A stretch of 5,798 bases of DNA, from NCBI GenBank assembly GCA_903916165.1, contig CAIWVR010000321.1:1-5798 (forward strand). Direction: 5' to 3'. Positions within the stretch are counted from its first letter, which is position 1, and the number at the start of each line of letters is the position of its first letter. Made by a program: the position numbers and the translations under genes. Shown here piece by piece: positions 1 to 5,798 of the stretch. The stretch comes from an uncultured Hyphomicrobiales bacterium (lineage in GTDB: Bacteria > Pseudomonadota > Alphaproteobacteria > Rhizobiales > Beijerinckiaceae). Below the pieces are notes generated by a model. It had not been told where the DNA came from, did no database searches, and saw only the letters and a list, made by a program, of their open reading frames with translations.

Positions 1-588
1 GCCCTTGCGGCCACCAAACGTCTCGACCTGGCGCAGCGAGGCTTCGGCATCCGACAGCGGCAGCGCGAGCTGCGTATAGAAGCGGCCGTGATTTTCCGGC
101 AGCACGACTTCGGTGAGCCAGCGATTGTAGGCCCAGCACAGTTCGACTTCCATTTCCTTCTGCGGATGCAGGCCGACATTCAACATGCCGGTCGGGAACA
201 GGCAGGAATAATCGACGCCCATCGCATCCATCCAGCGCTCGCCGAGCTGCACGTCGCGAATTTTTCCCGGGTCGGTTTTCTCGCTGCTGCGCAGGGGATA
301 GCGCGTGACGCGTCCGCCCATGTCCTGATAGCCAATTTGCGTTGGCAGCAGCGCTTGCACGCCGTTCTTCAGCCGTCCGCCCGTGGTGAGCTGCTTGAGG
401 ACGTCATTTTCCATGAATTCGAAAATGTCGCTGAAACTTTCATTCTCGTAATGATGTGCATCGCAATCGACGATCATCATCTCGTCATATTTGCGCGCGC
501 GCGCCTGCTCGGCGGCATGCGCGAGAAGCTTGGATGTGTTGAGTTCTCCAACACTGACGCGGCGTCCGCGATCGGCGATCAGATCCAT
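1..588 (-). CDS. Amidohydrolase family protein (amidohydrolase-2 / ACMSD-like), C-terminus outside the window
   Basis: Reading the minus strand from the ATG at 588 gives 196 codons with no stop, running off the left edge. After a roughly 37-residue lead comes MMIVDCDAHHYENE (37-50). This resembles the strand-1 metal-binding motif of amidohydrolase-2 (TIM-barrel) hydrolases, with D43 and H45 as likely metal ligands. Further on are GERWMDAMGVDYSCLFPTG (116-134) and AYNRWLTEVV (153-162), typical of the family's 'leader, then peptide on barrel strand 2' layout. The remaining metal ligands and catalytic Asp lie in the missing part. Members hydrolyse or decarboxylate small organic acids, lactones or amides in the cytoplasm; the substrate here is unknown. 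The start is supported by AGGGGAG six bases upstream. An alternative start at the MM pair (codons 37-38) has only a weak site. The gene is divergent from the flavin monooxygenase, which suggests shared regulation and a common pathway (inference). Confidence 0.85.
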   Translation of the reverse strand, partial: MDLIADRGRRVSVGELNTSKLLAHAAEQARARKYDEMMIVDCDAHHYENESFSDIFEFMENDVLKQLTTGGRLKNGVQALLPTQIGYQDMGGRVTRYPLRSSEKTDPGKIRDVQLGERWMDAMGVDYSCLFPTGMLNVGLHPQKEMEVELCWAYNRWLTEVVLPENHGRFYTQLALPLSDAEASLRQVETFGGRKG

Positions 589-594
589 TCCGTT

Positions 595-601
595 CTCCCC
601 T
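595..601 (-). promoter_or_regulatory. Ribosome binding site of the amidohydrolase gene
   Basis: On the minus strand this reads AGGGGAG, six bases before the ATG at 588. It favours that start over the internal ATG pair at codons 37-38, which would remove the N-terminal lead in front of the metal-binding motif. Confidence 0.65.
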
Positions 602-685
602 GACCCTTCGTCTGTCGAGGTCATCACCGGCTTGTTGCGGCGTTCATGATGGAGACTAGGACGCGCATCGGTTCGCGGCAAGTTT

Positions 686-713
686 TTGCAATCATGCACG
701 GCGCAGCTATCAT
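686..713 (+). promoter_or_regulatory. Predicted sigma70-type promoter for the flavin monooxygenase gene
   Basis: TTGCAA at 686-691 and TATCAT at 708-713 are separated by 16 bases. They match four of six positions (-35) and five of six positions (-10) of the housekeeping consensus. Transcription would begin near 720, leaving a leader of about 40 nt before the ATG at 763. This fits the downstream start and would exclude the earlier in-frame ATGs at 646/649. The site lies in the 174-bp divergent gap 589-762. A short inverted repeat, GCAA-N4-TTGC (678-689), overlaps the -35 box and could be an operator half-site arrangement, but it is only 4 bp per arm. I found no convincing leftward promoter for the amidohydrolase in the same gap. 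Confidence 0.45.
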
Positions 714-745
714 ACGTCCCGTAGGCGCCAGCAGAGCGCCGGATC

Positions 746-754
746 AGGGAAGGA
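746..754 (+). promoter_or_regulatory. Ribosome binding site deciding the monooxygenase start
   Basis: AGGGAAGGA ends eight bases before the ATG at 763. The in-frame ATG pair at 646/649 has no purine-rich site before it. The 39 residues it would add do not look like part of the enzyme family. Confidence 0.7.
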
Positions 755-762
755 CGGGCGCC

Positions 763-1872
763 ATGGCGGCCAATCGCGACGAAACCCGCATCTATAACAA
801 GAACAAGTTCAAGCTCGGGCTGTTTGGCATGAATTGCTCGGGCGGTTTGAGCCTGACGCTGGCGCCCGAGCGCTGGGATGCGTCCTGGGACAATAATGTG
901 CGCGCCGCGCGACTCGCCGACGAGGCGGGCCTTGAGTTCCTGCTGCCGATCGGTCGCTGGCACGGCTACCAGGGCCAGAGCGATACGCAGGGCACGACAT
1001 TTGAAACACTGACCTGGGCCTGCGGCCTGCTTGCGTCAACGAAGGAGATCACGACCTTCGGCACGCTGCATGTCGCCTTCTGCAATCCCGTTTTCTCCGC
1101 CAAGCAGATGGTGACAGCCGACCACATCGGCCATGGCCGATTTGGGTTGAACATCGTGTCTGGCTGGAACCCGGTCGAATTTGGCATGATGGGCGTGGAA
1201 TTGCGCGAGCATGACGACCGCTATGCCTACAGCCAGGAATGGATCGAGATCGTCAAGCGCGTCTGGGCCGAGGACGAGGCCTTCGACTATGATGGCAAGA
1301 TTTTCAAGCTGAAGGGCGTGCTGGGCAAGCCGAAGCCTTACTGGGGCTCGCGCCCGATTCTCGTCAGCGCCGGCAATTCACCCACCGGGCGCGAGTTCGC
1401 GGCGGGCAATGCCGATTGCCTGTTCACGTCGATTCCCAATCTCGACGAGCTCAAGCCAAAGATTGACGGGTTCCGCGCCGTGGCACCGCCCGGCCAGTTG
1501 CGCAACATTTTTGCAAGCTGTCACCTCATGGTGCGCAAGACCCGCAAGGAAGCGCAGGATTATCATCAGTACATCGTCCACGAGAAGGGCGACTGGGAGG
1601 CGGCCGCCTATGCGGCGAACTTCCGCGGCACCCGCCTCAACACATGGATGAAGGAGCAGACGGACCTGAAGGCGCGCCTCATCAGCGGTGCCGGCTATCC
1701 GATGATCGGCTCCTATGACGATGCGGTCGAGACATTCCTCAAGCTCAACGACATGGGCCTCGACGGGCTTGCCTGCGGAATGATCAATTATATCGATGAT
1801 TTTCCGCATATCCGCGACGAACTCCTGCCGCGGATGGAACGCGCCGGCTTGCGCGAACCCGTGCAGCGATAG
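763..1872 (+). CDS. LLM class flavin-dependent monooxygenase (bacterial luciferase-like)
   Basis: A complete 369-residue protein, a usual length for the luciferase-like (PF00296-type) TIM-barrel family. Visible landmarks are the first strand KFKLGLFGMNCSGG (15-28), HIGHGRFGLNIVSGWN (121-136), the EHDDRYAYSQEW helix (149-160), FDYDGKIFKLKG (174-185), and PKPYWGSRPILVSAGNSPTG (190-209), which in this family leads into the flavin phosphate site. The C-terminal GSYDDAVETF (316-325) corresponds to the usual 'G(T/S)PxxV' segment. The GRFGLNIVSGWN region resembles RutA (pyrimidine oxygenase) and SfnG (dimethylsulfone monooxygenase) more than luciferase itself, so the likely reaction uses reduced FMN and O2 to cleave a C-N or C-S bond. 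Exact substrate is unknown. Such enzymes need a flavin reductase, and none is encoded here. It is cytoplasmic, with no signal peptide. It is divergent from the amidohydrolase and convergent with the permease gene, with 15 bp between stops. Confidence 0.92.
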   Translation: MAANRDETRIYNKNKFKLGLFGMNCSGGLSLTLAPERWDASWDNNVRAARLADEAGLEFLLPIGRWHGYQGQSDTQGTTFETLTWACGLLASTKEITTFGTLHVAFCNPVFSAKQMVTADHIGHGRFGLNIVSGWNPVEFGMMGVELREHDDRYAYSQEWIEIVKRVWAEDEAFDYDGKIFKLKGVLGKPKPYWGSRPILVSAGNSPTGREFAAGNADCLFTSIPNLDELKPKIDGFRAVAPPGQLRNIFASCHLMVRKTRKEAQDYHQYIVHEKGDWEAAAYAANFRGTRLNTWMKEQTDLKARLISGAGYPMIGSYDDAVETFLKLNDMGLDGLACGMINYIDDFPHIRDELLPRMERAGLREPVQR

Positions 1873-1887
1873 ATTCCGCGCGGTGCC

Positions 1888-3630
1888 TCAGATCGTCATC
1901 TGGTGGCGCCGCGTCAGCATGTGGAACATGACGCTGACGCAGGTCATCAGCGCGATCCACAGCACGCCCATGGCGGCGAGCTCCGTCACCTGTCCGTTCT
2001 GCCAGAGCTCGAACAGCGTCACCGCCATCACCTCCGAACCCGGACCCACCAGCAGCAGCGGCAGCGACACCGCCTGCACCGAGAGCAGGAAGATCAGCAG
2101 CCACGACGAGATCAGCGTCGCCGCCAGAAGCGGCGCGAGGATCTTGAAGAAGACACGCGCCCGACTCGCGCCCGAGATGGTGGCGGCTTCCTCGAGATCA
2201 GTGTGGACCTGCATCGCGCCCGCCACAGCATAGCGCATGCCATAGGGCAGGTAGCGCACCGACGAGGCCAGGATCACCGACAGCAGTGTCCCGTAGAGTG
2301 GCAGCGACGAATTCACGAACACGTCGAGAAAGGCGACGCTGAGAATGATCGCCGGAAACACCAGCGGCACCGAGGCAATCTGGTCGATGATCCAGGCACC
2401 GCGCGCGCGGCGCACCACGAGCCATGCGCACAAGGCGGTGAAGGGCACGACGATCGTCGCCGTGGTCGCGCCCAGCGTCAGCGTGTTGAGAATCGAATCG
2501 CGGAACGAGCCGGGACCGAGCAGGGACTGGTAGTTTTCCAGTGACAGGCGCGTGAAGGATTCGACCGAGACGCCGCCGTAAAACGGCTGGAACGAGGTGA
2601 AGGCGAGCATGGCGACCGGGATCACGGTCACCATCAGGAACAGCCCGATGAGCAGGGCCGCAGCGGCGAAGCGCCAGCCGCCGAGATCGATGACGCGCGG
2701 ACGAAACCCCTTGCCGGTGATCGTCTGGTAGCGATTGGCATGACGCGAAAGCTGGTTCTGCCAGATCATCAGGCCAAGCAGGATCACGATGAGGCAGATG
2801 GAATAGGCACCCGCCTCGCCATAATTTGGCGACCCCGCATGACGCGAGCTTTGATAGATCATCGTGGTGATGACATTGACGTTGCCCGCCAGTCCCACCA
2901 GAGCCGGCACTTCGAAGGATTCGAACGCCTTCACAAAGATCAGCAGCGTCAGCCCGGCGAGCGCTGGCAGAGCCATGCGCAGGGTAACGCTGGCGAAGGC
3001 GCGCAGCGGGCTCGCGCCCGACATCATCGCGGCTTCCTCGAAAGAGGCATCGGTCGAGCGCAGCACCGCTGACATCAGAAGGAAGGTCAGCGGCACGAAG
3101 CCGACGCCCTCGATCAGCATCATGCCCCAGAGCGAATAGACGTCGAGCGCCTGCGTCGTGTTGAAGAGGCTGGAGATGAGATCGTTCACCGGCCCCGAGC
3201 GGCCGAGCAGCAGGAGCCAGGCGACCGTGTAGAGAATATGGGGCACGCCGAGCGAAATGATCGCGGCGAGAAAGGCGAGCTTGCGACCCGGCGTGTTGGT
3301 GCGCTCGACGATCAGCGCCTGGACGGTGCCGATGGTGATGGCGATCACCGCCGAACCGCAGGCGTAAATCATCGTGTTGACGAGGCTGGGCAGGAAGAAG
3401 CGCCCCGACACCAATTGCTGGTAGAATCGCCAGGTGAAGGCCCCATTGGAGCCGTCCGGCAGTGTTTCATGCACGCTCGCATTGAGAAGAAACAGGCCTG
3501 GCGGCACGACTGCGATCAGCAGGATGCCGATCAGGACGAGAACGAGCGGTGAGAGGCGCAGGCCGTCGGGCCAGCGCAGCGCGGGCCATGCAAGAAAGGG
3601 ACGTCGATGATCTTCGATCTGGGTCGTCAC
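1888..3630 (-). CDS. ABC transporter permease, tandem-fused FbpB/SfuB-type
   Basis: 580 residues forming an inner-membrane channel subunit made of two fused permease halves. I count about 12 hydrophobic segments, roughly six per half; the first is near 27-50 and the second half begins near 320. Each half carries an EAA loop that docks the ATPase: EEAAMMSGASPLRAFASVTL (198-217) and EEAATISGASRARVFFKI (480-497). Fusion and length are normal for Fe(3+)-type and 2-aminoethylphosphonate/thiamine-type importers. The start is GTG at 3630; no in-frame ATG occurs until codon 87, inside a membrane segment. It lies 15 nt downstream of the binding-protein gene and is surely co-transcribed with it. No ATPase gene follows, because the next gene converges. 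The ATPase must lie upstream of the window's right edge or elsewhere. Cargo cannot be told from the permease; the neighbouring catabolic enzymes suggest an organic solute. Confidence 0.95.
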   Translation of the reverse strand: MTTQIEDHRRPFLAWPALRWPDGLRLSPLVLVLIGILLIAVVPPGLFLLNASVHETLPDGSNGAFTWRFYQQLVSGRFFLPSLVNTMIYACGSAVIAITIGTVQALIVERTNTPGRKLAFLAAIISLGVPHILYTVAWLLLLGRSGPVNDLISSLFNTTQALDVYSLWGMMLIEGVGFVPLTFLLMSAVLRSTDASFEEAAMMSGASPLRAFASVTLRMALPALAGLTLLIFVKAFESFEVPALVGLAGNVNVITTMIYQSSRHAGSPNYGEAGAYSICLIVILLGLMIWQNQLSRHANRYQTITGKGFRPRVIDLGGWRFAAAALLIGLFLMVTVIPVAMLAFTSFQPFYGGVSVESFTRLSLENYQSLLGPGSFRDSILNTLTLGATTATIVVPFTALCAWLVVRRARGAWIIDQIASVPLVFPAIILSVAFLDVFVNSSLPLYGTLLSVILASSVRYLPYGMRYAVAGAMQVHTDLEEAATISGASRARVFFKILAPLLAATLISSWLLIFLLSVQAVSLPLLLVGPGSEVMAVTLFELWQNGQVTELAAMGVLWIALMTCVSVMFHMLTRRHQMTI

Positions 3631-3641
3631 GGGCTATGGTT

Positions 3642-3647
3642 GTCCTT
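3642..3647 (-). promoter_or_regulatory. Probable ribosome binding site of the permease gene
   Basis: On the minus strand AAGGAC overlaps the stop codon of the binding-protein gene and sits 11 nt before the GTG at 3630. This is longer than ideal. The long spacing and GTG start suggest lower translation of the permease than of the binding protein, a usual stoichiometry for ABC importers (inference). Confidence 0.45.
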
Positions 3648-4725
3648 ATTGCCGAAACTTGTCCTCGAAGACCTTTTGCGAGCTTTCATACAAACGGTTG
3701 AGCTTTTCCGAACTGACAAAAAGCTCCTCCACACCGGCGACTTTTGGCACGACCGGTGCCAGCGTTTCGAGCGGTGCAACATCCGGCCGAACGGGGAAAT
3801 ATTCCGCCTTGGCAAAAATGCTCTGGCCTTCCTTCGAGATGATGAAATCGGCGAGCAGCATGGCGGCATAGGGGTGGCGCACGCCCCTGGGCACCACCAT
3901 TGTACCCGCTGTTGAGGGCACCGGGCCCAGCAATTGCGTGTTGACGGGTGCGCCCTTGGCTTTGCTGATGAGGGGATGATGCGCAAAAATATTCAGCGCG
4001 ATCGGGATCTCGCCGGCGATGACACGATCGACCAGTGTGCGCGCGCTGCCCGAACCGAAGTTGATGATCTTTTGTTGTGCGAGCTTGTCGAAATAATCCT
4101 TCGCCTTGTCTTCCCCGAGGGTCAGACGGATCGTCGTGATGAAGAGCGGCGTGCCGCTCGACGTGTTGATGCGCCACGACAGCTTGCCCTTCCATTTGGG
4201 ATCGAGCAGGTCTTCGTAGGTTTTGGGAACCTGGTCGGCAGGCACCAGTTTCGTGTTGTAGGCCAGGCCGAAATAGCTGATGCGCGTGCTCGCCCAATTG
4301 CCGCGCGGGTCGCGGTACATTGCTGGAAGCTCATCCGTTGCCGGGGTTGTGAAAGGCACGGTCAGGCCCGATTCCACCGCCAGTTCGCCCACGCCCGTGC
4401 CTTCGACGAGGTCGGCGATGACGTTTTTCGCGCGCACTTCCGCCGAGAGCTTTGCGATGATTTCCTCGGTATCGGCACGCCAGTAGGTGACCTTCACGAA
4501 GGGATATTTCTTCATGAAGGCTTCCGCGATCGGGCGCAGCGCCTGGTTGACGATGGCCGCTGAATAGAGAACGACCTGGCCCTCTTTTCTGGCACCGTCG
4601 AGAAGTTGTTGCGCGCGGTCGGGTGCCTTGCTCGTCAGGATCTCCTGCGCGCGCGCGCCGGGGATGCCGGTGAGCAGGGCAGCTCCGACGACGAGCGCGG
4701 AGGGTGTCAGCCAGCCAGCTCTCAT
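3646..4725 (-). CDS. Periplasmic solute-binding protein of an ABC importer (Fe(3+)/FbpA-like fold)
   Basis: 359 residues. A Sec signal peptide spans about 1-26: hydrophobic core LVVGAALLTG, then PGARA before Q27, consistent with signal peptidase I cleavage. The mature protein shows hallmarks of the COG1840-type cluster: EGQVVLYSAA (48-57), FMKKYPFVKVTYWRADTEEI (70-89), ISYFGLAYNTKLVP (149-162), PKTYEDLLDPKWKGKLSW (167-184) and the C-terminal GVRHPYAAMLLADFIISKEG (281-300). True ferric-binding members have adjacent tyrosines after the 'GEIP.AL' segment. Here that stretch reads GEIPIALNIFAHHP (238-251) with no tyrosine, so iron is an unlikely ligand (inference from remembered family sequences). 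It delivers its ligand to the permease encoded 15 nt downstream. Its ATG overlaps the stop of the enolase-superfamily gene (ATGA), with GGGAGG five bases upstream. The ligand is unknown; an organic acid or amino-acid-like compound is plausible. Confidence 0.92.
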   Translation of the reverse strand: MRAGWLTPSALVVGAALLTGIPGARAQEILTSKAPDRAQQLLDGARKEGQVVLYSAAIVNQALRPIAEAFMKKYPFVKVTYWRADTEEIIAKLSAEVRAKNVIADLVEGTGVGELAVESGLTVPFTTPATDELPAMYRDPRGNWASTRISYFGLAYNTKLVPADQVPKTYEDLLDPKWKGKLSWRINTSSGTPLFITTIRLTLGEDKAKDYFDKLAQQKIINFGSGSARTLVDRVIAGEIPIALNIFAHHPLISKAKGAPVNTQLLGPVPSTAGTMVVPRGVRHPYAAMLLADFIISKEGQSIFAKAEYFPVRPDVAPLETLAPVVPKVAGVEELFVSSEKLNRLYESSQKVFEDKFRQ

Positions 4726-5798
4726 GCCGACCTCCCGTTCCAGCTGACGCCGGAGCCTGGTCCGTCGGTCAGCCGCAATTCGCCATTCGCGATTTCAATG
4801 CCGTCGAAGGGATCGTCGAGCAGACGCGCGAATTCGCCCAGTTCGCAGGCGTAATCGACGCCCGGCAGCGCGCAGGCGAGATGCAGCGCATGTGCGGAGA
4901 GCAAGCGCGACCCGACAGCCGCGCCCATGCGATAGGCCACGCCCGCCTGTTCGCACATGCGCGCGGCGGCGATGGTGTTGCGCAGGCCGCCAAGTTTCGG
5001 GATCTTCAGCGACACGGCGTCGACTGCACGCTTGGTCACGAGCTGATAGATCTCGCTGAGCGAGCCCGCTGCCTCGTCTGCCTCGACCTTCACCGGCACG
5101 GTGCGCGTCACGAGCGACAGGCCCTCGAAGTCGTCGGCCGAAACGGGTTGCTCGACGAGGTCGATGTTGTAATCGGCCATGCGGCTGATCGCGATGATCG
5201 CATTCTTCGTCGTGTAGGACTGGTTGGCGTCGATGGTCAGATGCACGTCGTCGCCCACCATCTTGCGGATGGCGCGGACGCGGGCGACGTCGAGATCGAC
5301 CTCGCCATGCACCTTGATCTTGAGGTAGCGGTAGCCCTGGTCGACCAGCTTGCGGGCCTGTGCTGCCATGTCGTCGGGGGACTTGATGGCGAGAATGCGC
5401 AGGATCGGCACGCTGTCGCGCAGCTTGCCGCCAAACAACTGGCAGAGTGGTACGCCCAGACGCTTGGCGAGCAGTTCATGAAGGGCGCAGTCAATGGCGG
5501 CTTTCGCCTGCGGCGCGCCGCGCATGGCACGGTCGAGCGCGGCGCCGATGGCCCCGATATGGTCGCCGTCCCGCCCGATGACATGGGGCTTGAAATAGGC
5601 GAGTTCGGCCTCGAGCGTGGCAGGAATGGCACCCATGTGCGGGGTCGCGGACGCGTAGCCGAATCCCTCATTGCCGGCCTCGTCCACGATGCGCAGAATC
5701 GAGCCCTCCGTCACCGGGCTCGCACCGAGCGCGAATTTCCAGGTTGGGTCTTCTTTTCTCATCACGTTCGGATGAGACGCATAATCGCGGATCAGCAC
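4722..5798 (-). CDS. Mandelate racemase / muconate lactonizing enzyme family protein (enolase superfamily), N-terminus probably cut by the window edge
   Basis: 358 codons are visible, read from the right edge. The catalytic set is intact: KIK (K160, K162) on barrel strand 2, metal ligands D190 (IDANQ), E216 (LVEQP) and D241 (EADEA), and K265 in SLKIPKLGG. The lysines on both sides place it in the muconate-lactonizing-enzyme subgroup, which includes cycloisomerases, dipeptide epimerases, N-succinylamino-acid racemases and proline-derivative epimerases or dehydratases. E319 (CELGE) sits at the end of the barrel. These cytoplasmic Mg-dependent enzymes abstract a proton next to a carboxylate. Specificity cannot be assigned. 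The first visible codon is GTG, but the family normally starts a few residues earlier, with a strand like 'MKIxxV', and no ribosome site is visible. I therefore read it as internal valine and the gene as 5'-partial, missing perhaps 5-10 residues. It is first of three co-directional genes and overlaps the binding-protein gene by ATGA. Confidence 0.92.
   Translation of the reverse strand: MLIRDYASHPNVMRKEDPTWKFALGASPVTEGSILRIVDEAGNEGFGYASATPHMGAIPATLEAELAYFKPHVIGRDGDHIGAIGAALDRAMRGAPQAKAAIDCALHELLAKRLGVPLCQLFGGKLRDSVPILRILAIKSPDDMAAQARKLVDQGYRYLKIKVHGEVDLDVARVRAIRKMVGDDVHLTIDANQSYTTKNAIIAISRMADYNIDLVEQPVSADDFEGLSLVTRTVPVKVEADEAAGSLSEIYQLVTKRAVDAVSLKIPKLGGLRNTIAAARMCEQAGVAYRMGAAVGSRLLSAHALHLACALPGVDYACELGEFARLLDDPFDGIEIANGELRLTDGPGSGVSWNGRSA
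4731..4736 (-). promoter_or_regulatory. Ribosome binding site of the binding-protein gene, inside the upstream gene
   Basis: On the minus strand GGGAGG lies five bases before the ATG at 4725, within the last codons of the enolase-superfamily gene. Together with the 4-base ATGA overlap at 4722-4725 (start and stop shared), it indicates translational coupling and strong initiation of the binding protein. Confidence 0.75.

Noticed and set aside
88..603. 171-codon open frame on the plus strand
   Set aside because: Antisense to the amidohydrolase; no recognisable domain, while the minus strand gives a coherent family motif and ribosome site.
1873..1887. CCGCGCGG palindrome between the convergent monooxygenase and permease genes
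   Set aside because: Only 8 bp with no loop or T-tract, so it does not support a terminator call. No other terminator is visible in this 15-bp gap.
1903..2544. 213-codon plus-strand open frame rich in Arg, His and Gln
   Set aside because: Lies wholly antisense to the permease; the biased composition is what GC-rich antisense reading of a membrane protein gives.
1888..3630. Repeat between the two EAA loops of the permease (EEAA..SGAS in both halves)
   Set aside because: Expected from the ancient tandem fusion in this permease family, not a new repeat element.
3745..3761. TGGCAC-GACCG-GTGCCA hairpin, also partly like a sigma54 -24/-12 element (TGGCACG-N4-GTGCC)
   Set aside because: It is inside the binding-protein coding sequence, there is no plus-strand gene downstream, and the -12 half is imperfect. 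Probably chance.
3934..4563. 209-codon plus-strand open frame
   Set aside because: Antisense to the binding-protein gene, with no ribosome site or domain recognised.

Overview
The window is GC-rich and densely coding. Gaps between genes are 15 bases or less, apart from one divergent regulatory gap of 174 bp. Purine-rich Shine-Dalgarno sites precede most starts, and the genes are typical of soil and rhizosphere catabolic islands. This suggests a Proteobacterium, most likely an alphaproteobacterium of the Hyphomicrobiales type (Bradyrhizobium or relatives). The taxonomic call is inference from composition and gene content only; no rRNA or marker gene is present.

Layout. (1) 1-588, minus strand: N-terminal part of an amidohydrolase-2 family metal-dependent hydrolase, cut by the left edge. 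(2) 589-762: divergent intergenic region with a plausible sigma70-type promoter for the rightward gene. (3) 763-1872, plus strand: a complete bacterial-luciferase-like (LLM class) flavin-dependent monooxygenase, with a GRFGLNIVSGWN segment resembling RutA/SfnG-type enzymes. (4) 1888-5798, minus strand: a tight three-gene unit transcribed leftward. In transcription order it holds an enolase-superfamily (mandelate racemase / muconate lactonizing enzyme type) protein cut by the right edge, a periplasmic solute-binding protein of the Fe(3+)/FbpA-like fold, and a tandem-fused ABC permease of the FbpB type. The enolase and binding-protein genes overlap by ATGA, and the permease follows 15 nt later. 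The unit converges on the monooxygenase gene.

Interpretation. The likely theme is uptake and breakdown of a small organic compound. The binding protein and permease would import it. The enolase-superfamily enzyme, monooxygenase and amidohydrolase would isomerise or dehydrate, oxygenate and hydrolyse it or related compounds. The binding protein lacks the paired tyrosines expected of true ferric-binding members at the aligned position, and it is translationally coupled to a catabolic-type enzyme. Both argue for an organic ligand rather than iron. The substrate cannot be read from the sequence. The transporter ATPase and a flavin reductase partner are absent from the window. I see no mobile elements, CRISPR arrays, RNA genes or clear terminators. 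Nothing here is a demonstrably new type of system; the interest lies in the uncharacterised combination of known families.
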